Shown here piece after piece: positions 6,772-14,963 of a DNA stretch of 64,000 bases. The DNA is from Pseudomonas sp. JAI120. GTDB taxonomy: Bacteria > Pseudomonadota > Gammaproteobacteria > Pseudomonadales > Pseudomonadaceae. The translations under genes and the position numbers were made by a program. Each line of letters starts with the position of its first letter. The first letter of the stretch is position 1. Location: assembly GCF_014207255.1 (NCBI RefSeq), contig NZ_JACHCZ010000001.1, positions 1,727,378 through 1,791,377 of the forward strand, written 5' to 3'. The notes under the pieces are model-generated. The model was given only the letters and a program-made list of their open reading frames with translations, had not been told where the DNA came from and made no database searches.

Positions 6772-8093
6772 GCTTCGATCCTCGGGTTGACCGCGTCACG
6801 GGGCAGCAGCAACGACGCCACCGCCACCACCTGCCGTACGCTTTTACTCGCACCGCCGCCACCGGACGGGCCGTTGGTGTAAAGGGTTTCCACTTCGTTG
6901 CCGACCCGCACCGCTTCGCTGCGGTCTTCACAGCGGGCAGCCACGCGCAGGCGTACTTCCCAGGGCTCTACGCTGCTGCGTGGACCGTGCAGCGAGTCCA
7001 TGCCGATCAGTTCGGCGCGTACGTCCTGCATCTTCACGCCCATCAGTTCCAAACGCTTGAGTACGACATCCCGCGCCAGCTGCGCCCGTGCGACCGCGCC
7101 GGGGCCGCCGTAGGACATCTGCCCTTCGCCAATCCAGCCATCCAGGTAACCGACGCTGACCTTCAACTGCTCCGGCCGTGCACGACCATCGGCACCTTGA
7201 GCACGCACCCGATCAATGCGCTCCTCGTCAAACCCCACCTGGGAAAAATCGGCCGTCACGTCAGGCGTCAAATACGCCGCAGGGTCATGCACTTCGTAGA
7301 TCAGTTGTTCTGTGCAAGTGGCACGGCTGACCCGCCCACCGGAGCCTGCAACCTTGGTAATCACGGCCTCACCGGCAGCATCGATCTCGGCCAACGGGAA
7401 ACCCAGGCGCGCAAGATCGTCCACGTCCTTGAAACCGGGATCGGCAAAATAACCACCGCTGACCTGCCCGGCACACTCCAGCAAATGCCCGACCAACGTG
7501 CCGCGCCCCAGGCGCTGCCAGTCGTCCGGCGCCCAGCCGAACTCAAACATCTGCGGGGCGAGGAACAGCGACGGGTCGGCCACACGCCCGGTGATCACCA
7601 CATCAGCGTCGGCGCGCAAGGCGTCAAGAATGCCGTCGACGCCCAGGTAGGCATTCGCGGAAATCAGGCGCTTGCCGAGTGACCCCACGGTCTGGCCGTT
7701 ATCCAGCAATTGCTCGGGCCGCAAGACCGCCAACACATCATCGCCCACCACGGCCACGACCTTGAGGGGCAGGCCCAGCTCCGTGGCGATACGGCGCACC
7801 TCAACGGCGGCCGACACCGGGTTGGCCGCGCCCATATTGGTGATCACCCGCAGGCGGCGGCGCCCTTCATGGCGGCCGACGTAAGGCAACACACGCTGCA
7901 TGCGCTCACTGAGCAGCGGGTCATAACCACCCTGTGGGTCGCTGATTCGCGCCTGCTGCGCCAGGGCGATAGTGCGTTCGGCCAGGCACTCGAACACCAG
8001 GTAATCCAGGTCGCCCCGCTCGGCCAATTCCACGGCAGGTTCGATACGGTCACCGGAATAGCCGGCGCCGGAACCGATGCGCAAGGTTTTCAT
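6768..8093 (-). CDS. AtuA-family (DUF1446) protein, large part
   Basis: 441 aa. Hallmarks are LRIGSGAGYSGDRI, DYLVFECLAERTIALAQ, ISANAYLGVDGI, DVVITGRVADPSLF, GHLLECAGQVSGGYF and LTPDVTADFSQV, all DUF1446 blocks shared with the fused AtuA at 62428. It lacks the C-terminal domain, which is supplied by the next gene. It starts one base after the stop of the CitMHS transporter, so the three genes form one operon. The substrate is unknown; a branched or hydroxylated carboxylate brought in by the transporter is a reasonable inference. Confidence 0.85.
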   Translation of the reverse strand: MKTLRIGSGAGYSGDRIEPAVELAERGDLDYLVFECLAERTIALAQQARISDPQGGYDPLLSERMQRVLPYVGRHEGRRRLRVITNMGAANPVSAAVEVRRIATELGLPLKVVAVVGDDVLAVLRPEQLLDNGQTVGSLGKRLISANAYLGVDGILDALRADADVVITGRVADPSLFLAPQMFEFGWAPDDWQRLGRGTLVGHLLECAGQVSGGYFADPGFKDVDDLARLGFPLAEIDAAGEAVITKVAGSGGRVSRATCTEQLIYEVHDPAAYLTPDVTADFSQVGFDEERIDRVRAQGADGRARPEQLKVSVGYLDGWIGEGQMSYGGPGAVARAQLARDVVLKRLELMGVKMQDVRAELIGMDSLHGPRSSVEPWEVRLRVAARCEDRSEAVRVGNEVETLYTNGPSGGGGASKSVRQVVAVASLLLPRDAVNPRIEA

Positions 8094-8094
8094 C

Positions 8095-9387
8095 TCAAAT
8101 CACTCCCAGGAGCAACGCGGTCAGGGTCATCAACACCGACGCGGCAAACAGAAAAGGGATGGTGAAGCGCTGGTGATCGGCCAATTCGATCTTGCACAGG
8201 CCCACCAACAGGAAGGTCGCCGGGGTCAGCGGGCTGACCGGGAAACCGGTGGTGTGTACACCCAGCAACGAGGCCTGGGCCACTTGCAGTGGGTCGACGC
8301 CCAGCGCCTTGCCGACTTCGGCGATCACCGGCATTACGCCGAAATAGTAAGAGTCGGGGTCGAACAGCATACTCAGCGGCATGGACAGGAAGCCCACCAC
8401 CGCTGGGATCAGCTTGCCGTGGCCGGCCGGAATCTGCGCTACCGCCACTTCAGCGATGGCCTTGAGCATGCCCGTGCCTTGCATGATGCCAGTGAACACC
8501 CCAGCGGCGAGCAGGATACTGGCCATGGTCAGGGCGGTTTTCGCATGGGCATCGATGCGTGCGCGCTGGGCGTCCACGTTCGGGTAGTTGATGCACAGCG
8601 CTACCACGGTGCCAAGCATGAACATCACCACCGGGTCGACCCAGCCGGCGATCATCACCACCATGACCAGCACGGTCAGGATCAGGTTGACCCAGAACAG
8701 GCGTGGGCGGCGCAGCTTGATGTCGTCGTCGCTGAGCACCCGTTGCGGCACGGCATCCACGCTGGAGCCGGCGCCCAGGCCCAGGCGTTTTTCTTCACGC
8801 CGGCCGAGCCACCACGCGCAGGCAAAGACGAAGATCAGGCCGACGATCTGCACCGGGATCAGCGGCTGGAACAGGTCCGCCACCGGTACGTGCAAGGCCG
8901 CCGAAGAGCGCAGCACCGGGCCGGTCCACGGTAGGAAGTTGACCCCGGCCGCCATCGCGCAGACACAGGCGAGGATGCGTTTGTCGATGCCCAGCCGCGT
9001 ATACAACGGCAGCATCGCCGGCACCGTCACCAGAAAGGTCACCGCGCCAGAACCGTCCAGGTGCACCAGCAGGGCGAGGGTCGCGGTACCGACGACAATC
9101 CGTGTAGGACGCGTCCCTACCGTGCGCAGGATGCGATCAATGATGGGGTCGAGCATCCCGGCATCGGTCATGATCCCGAAAAACAGGATCGCGAACACAA
9201 ACATGCCCACCACAGGGGCCACGTTCTTGATGCCGGTAATGATGAAGGCACTGGTTTGCAGGCCGAACCCACCGAGCAGCGCGGCGATGATCGGCAAGGC
9301 GATCAGGGCCACCAGTGGCGAGAGGCGTTTGCTCATGACGGCAGCGAGCAGGCACAGGATGGTAATGACACCCAGGGTAGCGAGCAT
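8095..9387 (-). CDS. CitMHS-family citrate/carboxylate:proton symporter
   Basis: 430 aa with about 11-12 hydrophobic segments. The start MLATLGVITILCLLAAVMSK, then FFGIMTDAGMLDPIIDRIL, HLDGSGAVTFLVTVPAMLPL and FPVSPLTPATFLLVGL match the CitMHS (metal-citrate/H+ symport) family. GGAG precedes ATG 9387. It is the first gene of an operon with the split AtuA pair and faces a LysR regulator. Being linked to AtuA genes rather than citrate genes, it may carry another di- or tricarboxylate. Confidence 0.85.
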   Translation of the reverse strand: MLATLGVITILCLLAAVMSKRLSPLVALIALPIIAALLGGFGLQTSAFIITGIKNVAPVVGMFVFAILFFGIMTDAGMLDPIIDRILRTVGTRPTRIVVGTATLALLVHLDGSGAVTFLVTVPAMLPLYTRLGIDKRILACVCAMAAGVNFLPWTGPVLRSSAALHVPVADLFQPLIPVQIVGLIFVFACAWWLGRREEKRLGLGAGSSVDAVPQRVLSDDDIKLRRPRLFWVNLILTVLVMVVMIAGWVDPVVMFMLGTVVALCINYPNVDAQRARIDAHAKTALTMASILLAAGVFTGIMQGTGMLKAIAEVAVAQIPAGHGKLIPAVVGFLSMPLSMLFDPDSYYFGVMPVIAEVGKALGVDPLQVAQASLLGVHTTGFPVSPLTPATFLLVGLCKIELADHQRFTIPFLFAASVLMTLTALLLGVI

Positions 9388-9517
9388 GGGTTACTCCAGA
9401 GCGGCCTTGGTGGCCGGTTATTGTTTTCCCTGGAGTATTGGAAGCGCGTTAGTCTTTGTAAATTGGAATGTTCAGCCAGTCATATTCGTAAAAACAAAAC
9501 GCTCGAGAAAAACAACA

Positions 9518-10414
9518 ATGAAAAATTCGATCCAGCATATTCAAGCGTTCCTTGCGGTGGCCCGTACCGGCAGCTTTACCAAGGCCGCCCATGAGCTGCA
9601 TCTTTCGCCTTCGGCACTCACCGTGCAGGTGCAACAACTCGAAGACTGGCTCGGCGTCGCCCTGCTCGACCGCAGCCCCCGGCATGTGAGCATCACCGCT
9701 GCCGGCCAGGACGCGCGCGGGCCGATGGAAAAGCTGCTGCTGGACCTGGACAACATCGTCACCGGCTCCCGCGACCTCGCGGCCTTGCGCCGTGGCGTGG
9801 TCACCCTCGCGGCCCTGCCTTCGGTCTGCGCCGGCGCCCTGCCCCCGGCCCTGCGACGGTTTCGCGAGCGTTTTGCCGGGATCGAGGTGCGTTTGCAGGA
9901 CCTGGTGGCCCACCGTATTCATGCCCAGGTGCGCGCAGGCGAAGTGGATTTTGGTATTGGCGTACGGGCGCGGCTAAGCCATGGCCTGGAGTTCGTGCCG
10001 GTGCTGAATGATCGGCTGTGTGCATTTGTGCCGCTGGATCACCCCCTCGCCCATCATCGCCAATTGACCCTGGAGCAACTGGCGGACCAACCGATCATCC
10101 TCACCGGCCGCGACAGCAGCGTGCGCGAGCAGGTGGACGCGTTGTTTGACGAAACGCGGCTGACGATGAATGCCGGGATGGAGGCCAACTACATGTCGAC
10201 GGTGCTGGCGTTGGTGCGCCAGGGCCTGGGGATCAGTGTGCTGCCGGAGTCGGCGGCGGACAGCCTGGCGGGGTTGAAGCGCATCGACATTGACCATCCT
10301 GGGGTGAACCGGGAGATCGGGTTGATCAGTCGCAGCGGCATGGGCCTGAGCCCGGCTGCGCAGCGCTGTTTTGACCTGCTGAATGATGAATTATCTGACA
10401 CGACATCGAGCTGA
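9518..10414 (+). CDS. LysR-family transcriptional regulator
   Basis: 298 aa from ATG 9518; the same frame is open far upstream, but that part is antisense to the transporter. The N-terminal helix-turn-helix (FLAVARTGSFTKAAHELHLS then PSALTVQVQQLEDWLG) is classic LysR, followed by a periplasmic-binding-like effector domain to about residue 290. It is divergent from the CitMHS-AtuA operon with a 130-bp gap, the usual arrangement for a LysR regulator of that operon. The effector is probably the carboxylate or a product. Confidence 0.9.
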   Translation: MKNSIQHIQAFLAVARTGSFTKAAHELHLSPSALTVQVQQLEDWLGVALLDRSPRHVSITAAGQDARGPMEKLLLDLDNIVTGSRDLAALRRGVVTLAALPSVCAGALPPALRRFRERFAGIEVRLQDLVAHRIHAQVRAGEVDFGIGVRARLSHGLEFVPVLNDRLCAFVPLDHPLAHHRQLTLEQLADQPIILTGRDSSVREQVDALFDETRLTMNAGMEANYMSTVLALVRQGLGISVLPESAADSLAGLKRIDIDHPGVNREIGLISRSGMGLSPAAQRCFDLLNDELSDTTSS

Positions 10415-10459
10415 ATGTGGGAGGGGGCAAGTCGAATCGTCGCACCGCCCTCCCACATT
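10414..10459. repeat. REP-like inverted repeat
   Basis: AATGTGGGAGGG and CCCTCCCACATT form a 12-bp stem around a 22-base loop, between the LysR gene and the convergent GST gene. Possible bidirectional terminator. Confidence 0.8.
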
Positions 10460-10474
10460 TTCTGACCGCGGTGA

Positions 10475-11077
10475 TCAGTCGAGCATCGCCACATGCTTGG
10501 GATGGCTGGCCACGCGCTTCAACCACGCCTGCACCGCGGGGTAAGGCGCCAGGTCAAAACCCCCTTCATGGGCCACATGGGTGTAGGCATACAGCGCAAT
10601 ATCGGCAATCGAATACTGGTCGCCCACCAGGTAAGGCGTGGCCTGCAACTGACGCTCCATCACCCGCAAGGCCTTGTAACCGCCCTTGTGGGTGGTCTTG
10701 TATTCCTCCAGGCGATCTTCCGGCATGTTCAGGTAAAACTGGATAAACCGCGCCACTGCAATGTACGGCTCGTGGCTGTACTGCTCGAAGAACTGCCATT
10801 GCAGCACTTGGGTGCGCAGGCGCGGCTCGGTAGGCAGGAACTCGCTGCCATCGGCAAGGAAGTTGAGGATCGCGTTGGACTCCCACAGGCAGGTGCCGTC
10901 TTCCAGTTCCAGCACCGGGATCTTACCGTTGGGGTTCTTGGCCAGGAACTCAGGGGTCTCGGTATCGCCGTTGAGGATGTCGATATCCACCCATTGATAC
11001 GGGATGCCCAGCAGGTTGAGCATCAATTTGACCTTGTAGCAGTTGCCCGACTTGTAATCGCCATAAACCTTGTACAT
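10475..11077 (-). CDS. Glutathione S-transferase
   Basis: 200 aa. N-terminal thioredoxin-fold domain begins YKVYGDYKSGNCYKVKLML, with Ser/Cys near the active-site position, the cis-Pro in GKIPVLELEDG, and WESNAILNFLADGS as the glutathione-binding Ser. The C-terminal all-helical domain has the N-capping box SIADIALYAYTHVA. It conjugates or reduces substrates with glutathione. It follows the aminotransferase on the same strand with a 10-base gap, so the two may be cotranscribed. Confidence 0.92.
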   Translation of the reverse strand: MYKVYGDYKSGNCYKVKLMLNLLGIPYQWVDIDILNGDTETPEFLAKNPNGKIPVLELEDGTCLWESNAILNFLADGSEFLPTEPRLRTQVLQWQFFEQYSHEPYIAVARFIQFYLNMPEDRLEEYKTTHKGGYKALRVMERQLQATPYLVGDQYSIADIALYAYTHVAHEGGFDLAPYPAVQAWLKRVASHPKHVAMLD

Positions 11078-11087
11078 GGGGCTCCCC

Positions 11088-12254
11088 TTATGCCGCTTGC
11101 GCGTGCTGTGCTTGACGGACCACTGCGGCCAGGCGTTTGAGCCCTTCGTCCAGGCGGGCCGGGTCGATGTGGCTGAAGTTGAGTCGCAGTGAGCCTAAAT
11201 GCTGGTCCGGCTCGGAAAAGAACGGTTCACCGGGCATGAACGCGACGTCCTGATCGAGCGCAGGAGCCAACAAGGTGCGGGTATCGAGCGGCTGTTTCAA
11301 GGTCAGCCAGAAGAATAATCCACCCTGGGGCACTTGCCAGTCGGCCAGATCGGCGAAGTGACGCGCCAGCGCAACCTGGAATGCATCGCGGCGCTCGCGG
11401 TAGAAACTGCGCAGTTCCACCAAGTGCTGCTGGTATTTCTGCGTGCCAATCCACTGCATGGCCTGCCACTGGCCGACGCGATTGGTGTGCAGGTCCGCCG
11501 ACTGCTTGAGCTTGAGCAAGTGCGGGAACAGGTCGGGGCTGGCGATCAGGTAGCCCACGCGCAGGCCGGGCAGCAGGGTCTTGGAGACCGTGCCGGTGTA
11601 GATCCAGCTGGCTTTTTTCAAGCGGCCGACGATGGGCTGCGCACTGCCGCCGTCGAAGGTCAGCTCGCGATAGGGTTCGTCTTCGATCAGGGTCACGCCG
11701 AACTCGTCGAGCAAGGCGGCGACGGCCTCGCGCTTGGCTTCGCTGTAGCGCACGGCCGAGGGGTTCTGGAAGGTCGGGATCAGATAGACGAACGCCGGGC
11801 GATGGCGCTCGAGGTTGGCGCGCAGGCTGGTCAGGTTGGGGCCATCGGCTTCCAGTTGCACGGTGAGACAGTCGGCGCCGAACAGCTGGAAGATCTGCAA
11901 CGCAGCGAGGTAAGTCGGGCCTTCCAGCAGGATCTTGGTGCCCTTGTCGATATACAGCTTGGCCGCCAGGTCCAGGGTTTGCTGGGAACCGCTGACCACC
12001 AGCACCTGGCTGGCCTGGCACGGCACACCCAACGCACGCGCCTCGGCGGCGAGCAGTTCGCGCAACTGCGGCTCACCTTCGCTCATGCCGTATTGGCCGA
12101 TATTCAGCGGCATATCATCCCAGTCCAGCGCCGGCAGCATGGCTTCGGCCGGCAGGCCACCGGCAAACGACATCACTTCCGGGCGCTGGGCGGCCGCGAG
12201 GATTTCACGGATCAAGGAGCTTTTGAGGCGCGTAACACGTTCAGAGAAGGCCAT
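11088..12254 (-). CDS. PLP-dependent aminotransferase (class I/II, 2-aminoadipate-type)
   Basis: 388 aa from ATG 12254; the longer frame runs into the divergent regulator gene. N-terminus MAFSERVTRLKSSLIREILA, then SFAGGLPAEAM, GSQQTLDLAAKLYIDKG and EDEPYRELTF for cofactor binding. The PLP lysine is in YTGTVSKTLLPGLRVGYL and a substrate Arg in LRLNFSH. This pattern fits the AAT-I subgroup of LysN/2-aminoadipate or MocR-like aminotransferases without a DNA-binding domain. The substrate is not deduced. Divergent from a MarR regulator. Confidence 0.88.
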   Translation of the reverse strand: MAFSERVTRLKSSLIREILAAAQRPEVMSFAGGLPAEAMLPALDWDDMPLNIGQYGMSEGEPQLRELLAAEARALGVPCQASQVLVVSGSQQTLDLAAKLYIDKGTKILLEGPTYLAALQIFQLFGADCLTVQLEADGPNLTSLRANLERHRPAFVYLIPTFQNPSAVRYSEAKREAVAALLDEFGVTLIEDEPYRELTFDGGSAQPIVGRLKKASWIYTGTVSKTLLPGLRVGYLIASPDLFPHLLKLKQSADLHTNRVGQWQAMQWIGTQKYQQHLVELRSFYRERRDAFQVALARHFADLADWQVPQGGLFFWLTLKQPLDTRTLLAPALDQDVAFMPGEPFFSEPDQHLGSLRLNFSHIDPARLDEGLKRLAAVVRQAQHAQAA

Positions 12255-12287
12255 AAGGTCACCGCTAGCGAAGCCTGTGGGAAATAC

Positions 12288-12302
12288 GTCAAACTGGTTG
12301 AC
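12288..12302. promoter_or_regulatory. Putative MarR operator 1
   Basis: Perfect dyad GTCAA-ACTGG-TTGAC in the aminotransferase/MarR intergenic region. The second copy is centred 42 bp away (about four helix turns). Confidence 0.6.
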
Positions 12303-12329
12303 CGAAATTACGTCAGCTTGAGTGGATAC

Positions 12330-12344
12330 GTCAACATGCTTGAC
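12330..12344. promoter_or_regulatory. Putative MarR operator 2, over the marR start codon
   Basis: Perfect dyad GTCAA-CATGC-TTGAC that includes the regulator start codon at 12336. With operator 1 it suggests autorepression and control of the divergent aminotransferase-GST pair. Confidence 0.6.
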
Positions 12345-12770
12345 CTTAAAAACCAAAACAGCCAGCAACAAGCCATGGAAGCGTTCTTCTTCGGTTACCA
12401 GGCGTTCACTGCCAAGGCCGATGAAATGCTCGAGCGCCGTGGGCTGAGCCGGGTGCACCAGCGCATCGTGTTTTTTATCGCGCGCTACCCGGCGTTGAGC
12501 GTCAAGGAACTGCTGGAATTGCTCGGTGTGAGCAAGCAGGCGCTGAACATGCCGCTACGCCAATTGCAGGAAATGCACCTGGTGGACAGCGTTGCGTCGG
12601 AGACCGACAAGCGCAAACGCCTGCTGGAATTGACCGAGGAAGGCCTGCGTTTCGAGCAGTCGCTGCGCCGTGAACAGGTGAAGTTGTTGCGGCGCGCCTT
12701 CGCCGAAGCTGGGGAAGAAGCGGTGACGGGCTGGCTGGCGGTGAATCAGGCACTTGCAGGCCAGCCTTGA
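12336..12770 (+). CDS. MarR-family transcriptional regulator
   Basis: 144 aa from ATG 12336. The winged helix is at about residues 35-105: HQRIVFFIARYPALSVKELLEL, SKQALNMPLRQLQ and DSVASETDKRKRLLELT, the last being the wing with the conserved DxRxR-like DKRKR. C-terminal helices form the dimer interface. It faces the aminotransferase gene and carries a dyad inside its own start region, so it probably regulates itself and the divergent operon. The ligand is unknown. Confidence 0.9.
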   Translation: MLDLKNQNSQQQAMEAFFFGYQAFTAKADEMLERRGLSRVHQRIVFFIARYPALSVKELLELLGVSKQALNMPLRQLQEMHLVDSVASETDKRKRLLELTEEGLRFEQSLRREQVKLLRRAFAEAGEEAVTGWLAVNQALAGQP

Positions 12771-12838
12771 TCCCGGTGGCGAGTGAGCGTTGCCTTTCAT
12801 CCTTTTCACACAGAAAATAGAAAACATTATTTGCTTTC

Positions 12839-12848
12839 TTTGTATACA
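12839..12848. promoter_or_regulatory. TTGTATACAA palindrome upstream of purine permease
   Basis: Perfect 10-bp palindrome (extended as TTTGTATACAAA) 112 bases before the AzgA-type permease. The same sequence occurs at 20961-20970 between uraH and puuE. Such sites are typical of GntR/FCD regulators. Confidence 0.55.
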
Positions 12849-12960
12849 AAAGCATAATTCGCTTCGTGCGAGTTCCTGACCTATCAGTCAACAAAACCCG
12901 CCGGTACCTCACAGCGCACCGCGCTGGACATAACAATAAAATGCTTGAGGAGTACTCGCT

Positions 12961-14307
12961 GTGGATAGCCGCAAATCCGAAGCCCCGACGCTGGACCTTG
13001 CCCCCTCACAGAACGGCTTGCTGGAACGCCTGTTCAAACTGCGCTTGCATGGCACCACAGTGAAGACCGAGCTGATCGCCGGCCTCACCACCTTCATCAC
13101 CATGGCCTACATCATCTTCGTCAACCCCAATATCATGGCCGACGCCGGCATCGATCACGGCGCTGCGTTCGTCGCCACCTGCATCGCCGCCGCGCTGGGG
13201 TGCCTTTTGATGGGCCTGTACGCCAACTGGCCGGTGGGCCTGGCGCCGGGCATGGGGCTGAATGCGTTTTTCACCTACACCGTGGTCGGCACCATGGGCT
13301 ACCACTGGGAAACCGCGCTGGGTGCGGTGTTTATTTCCGGGGTGCTGTTCATGGGCCTGACGCTCTCCCGGGTGCGCGAATGGCTGCTCAACAGCATTCC
13401 GGTGAGCCTGCGCCACGCCATGGGCGCCGGCGTCGGGTTGTTCCTCGGGGTGATCGGCCTGAAAACCGCTGGCATTATCGTCGACAGCCCGGCCACGCTG
13501 ATCAAGCTCGGTTCGCTGCACGAGCCGGCGCCGCTGCTGGCGGCGGTGTGTTTCCTGCTGATCGCGATCCTCAGCTACCACCGGGTGTTCGGCGCGATCC
13601 TCATCAGCATCATCGCCGTGACCCTGGCCGGCTGGGGTCTCGACCTGGTGCACTACAACGGCATTCTCTCCACGCCACCGAGCCTGGCGCCGACCTGGAT
13701 GGCCATGGACATAAAAGGTGTATTCAATGTCAGCATGATCAGCGTTGTATTTGCCTTCCTGTTTGTGCACATGTTTGATACTGCGGGTACACTGATGGGC
13801 GTTGCGCAACGCGCCGGGTTGGTCAACGCCGACGGCAAGATCGATAACCTGTCCCGCGCCCTGAAGGCCGACAGCGCTTCGAGTGTGTTCGGCGCCATGG
13901 TGGGTGTGCCGCCGGTGACCAGCTACGTGGAAAGCGCTGCCGGAGTTGCCGCCGGGGGCCGTACCGGGTTGACGGCGGTAACGGTCGGCGTGTTGTTTGT
14001 AGCGGCGATGTTTTTCGCGCCGCTGGCGGGGATGATTCCGGCCTATGCCACCGCAGGCGCGCTGATCTACGTGGCGATGCTGATGATGGCGAGCATGGCC
14101 CACATCAATTGGGATGAGGCCACCGACAGCATCCCGGCCATCGTGACCGCGATCATGATGCCCCTGACCTTCTCGGTCGCCGACGGTATCGCCCTGGGCT
14201 TTATCACCTATGTGGCGCTCAAGGCCGGTACCGGCAAGTACCGCGAGATTTCCGTAAGCCTGTGGGTGTTGTGCGCGATCTTTATCGCCAAGTTCGTCTT
14301 TCTATAG
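12961..14307 (+). CDS. AzgA-type NCS2 purine permease (adenine/hypoxanthine/guanine)
   Basis: 448 aa from GTG 12961, preceded by GAGGAG. It has about 12-14 membrane segments. AzgA markers include LIAGLTTFITMAYIIFVNP, GLAPGMGLNAFFTYTVV, FVHMFDTAGTLMGVAQRAG and GVPPVTSYVESAAGVAAGG. It takes up purine bases by proton symport at the inner membrane. The TTGTATACAA palindrome upstream ties it to the urate cluster at 20-28 kb. A LysE exporter follows after 14 bases. Confidence 0.92.
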   Translation: MDSRKSEAPTLDLAPSQNGLLERLFKLRLHGTTVKTELIAGLTTFITMAYIIFVNPNIMADAGIDHGAAFVATCIAAALGCLLMGLYANWPVGLAPGMGLNAFFTYTVVGTMGYHWETALGAVFISGVLFMGLTLSRVREWLLNSIPVSLRHAMGAGVGLFLGVIGLKTAGIIVDSPATLIKLGSLHEPAPLLAAVCFLLIAILSYHRVFGAILISIIAVTLAGWGLDLVHYNGILSTPPSLAPTWMAMDIKGVFNVSMISVVFAFLFVHMFDTAGTLMGVAQRAGLVNADGKIDNLSRALKADSASSVFGAMVGVPPVTSYVESAAGVAAGGRTGLTAVTVGVLFVAAMFFAPLAGMIPAYATAGALIYVAMLMMASMAHINWDEATDSIPAIVTAIMMPLTFSVADGIALGFITYVALKAGTGKYREISVSLWVLCAIFIAKFVFL

Positions 14308-14321
14308 AAAAGGAGCATGCA

Positions 14322-14963
14322 ATGAGTCTGGAAACCTGGCTGCTGTTCAGCGGCGCTGCGCTGGTGGTGATCCTGATCCCGGGGCCGCTGTCGTTGCTGA
14401 TGATCAGCAACAGCCTGAACTACGGCCTGCGCCGCTCCTACCCGGCGTTTCTCGGCGGAGTGATCGCCTCGATCTGCCTGCTGAGCGCGTCGGCCCTGGG
14501 CCTGGGCGCATTGCTGCTCGCTTCGGAACAACTCTTCAGCGCGTTGAAGATTGTCGGTGCGCTGTACCTGTTCTACCTCGCCTGGCAGAGCTGGCAGCAA
14601 TCGCGCCTGCCGTCCCAGGGCGCGAAGGTTCCGGAAGCGGCCCCGGTGCCGCGTTTTCGCGCGCTGTTCGGTCGCGCCTTTGTACTGGGGGCCAGCAATC
14701 CCAAGGACATCCTGTTTTTCGCCGCCTTCCTGCCGCAATTCCTCAGTAGCCAGCAACCCTTCCTGCCGCAATTGCTGATCATGATCGCCACCTGGACCCT
14801 GCTCGACCTGCTGTGCAAGCTGGCCTATGGCCTGGGCGCCCATGGGGCTGCGCGGTACCTGCGCAGCGGTTCGGGCCAGAGCTGGTTCAACCGTGTCAGT
14901 GCCGCCCTGTTCGGCTGTGCCGGCGTCGTCTCGCTGATCAAAGTCAGAGCGGGTTCACTTTGA
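14322..14963 (+). CDS. LysE/RhtB-family amino-acid exporter
   Basis: 213 aa from ATG 14322, with AAGGAG 9 bases before it. Six hydrophobic segments; the N-terminus LLFSGAALVVILIPGPLSLL has the P-G-P signature of the family, followed by GLRRSYPAFLGGVIAS and GASNPKDILFFAAFLPQF. It exports an amino acid or homoserine-type compound. Close spacing suggests cotranscription with the purine permease. Its last 20 bases overlap the 3' end of the convergent 1738-aa gene. Confidence 0.9.
   Translation: MSLETWLLFSGAALVVILIPGPLSLLMISNSLNYGLRRSYPAFLGGVIASICLLSASALGLGALLLASEQLFSALKIVGALYLFYLAWQSWQQSRLPSQGAKVPEAAPVPRFRALFGRAFVLGASNPKDILFFAAFLPQFLSSQQPFLPQLLIMIATWTLLDLLCKLAYGLGAHGAARYLRSGSGQSWFNRVSAALFGCAGVVSLIKVRAGSL

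Noticed and set aside
8588..9517. Long upstream extension of the LysR frame
   Set aside because: It is antisense to the CitMHS gene and has no LysR features; the helix-turn-helix starts at ATG 9518.
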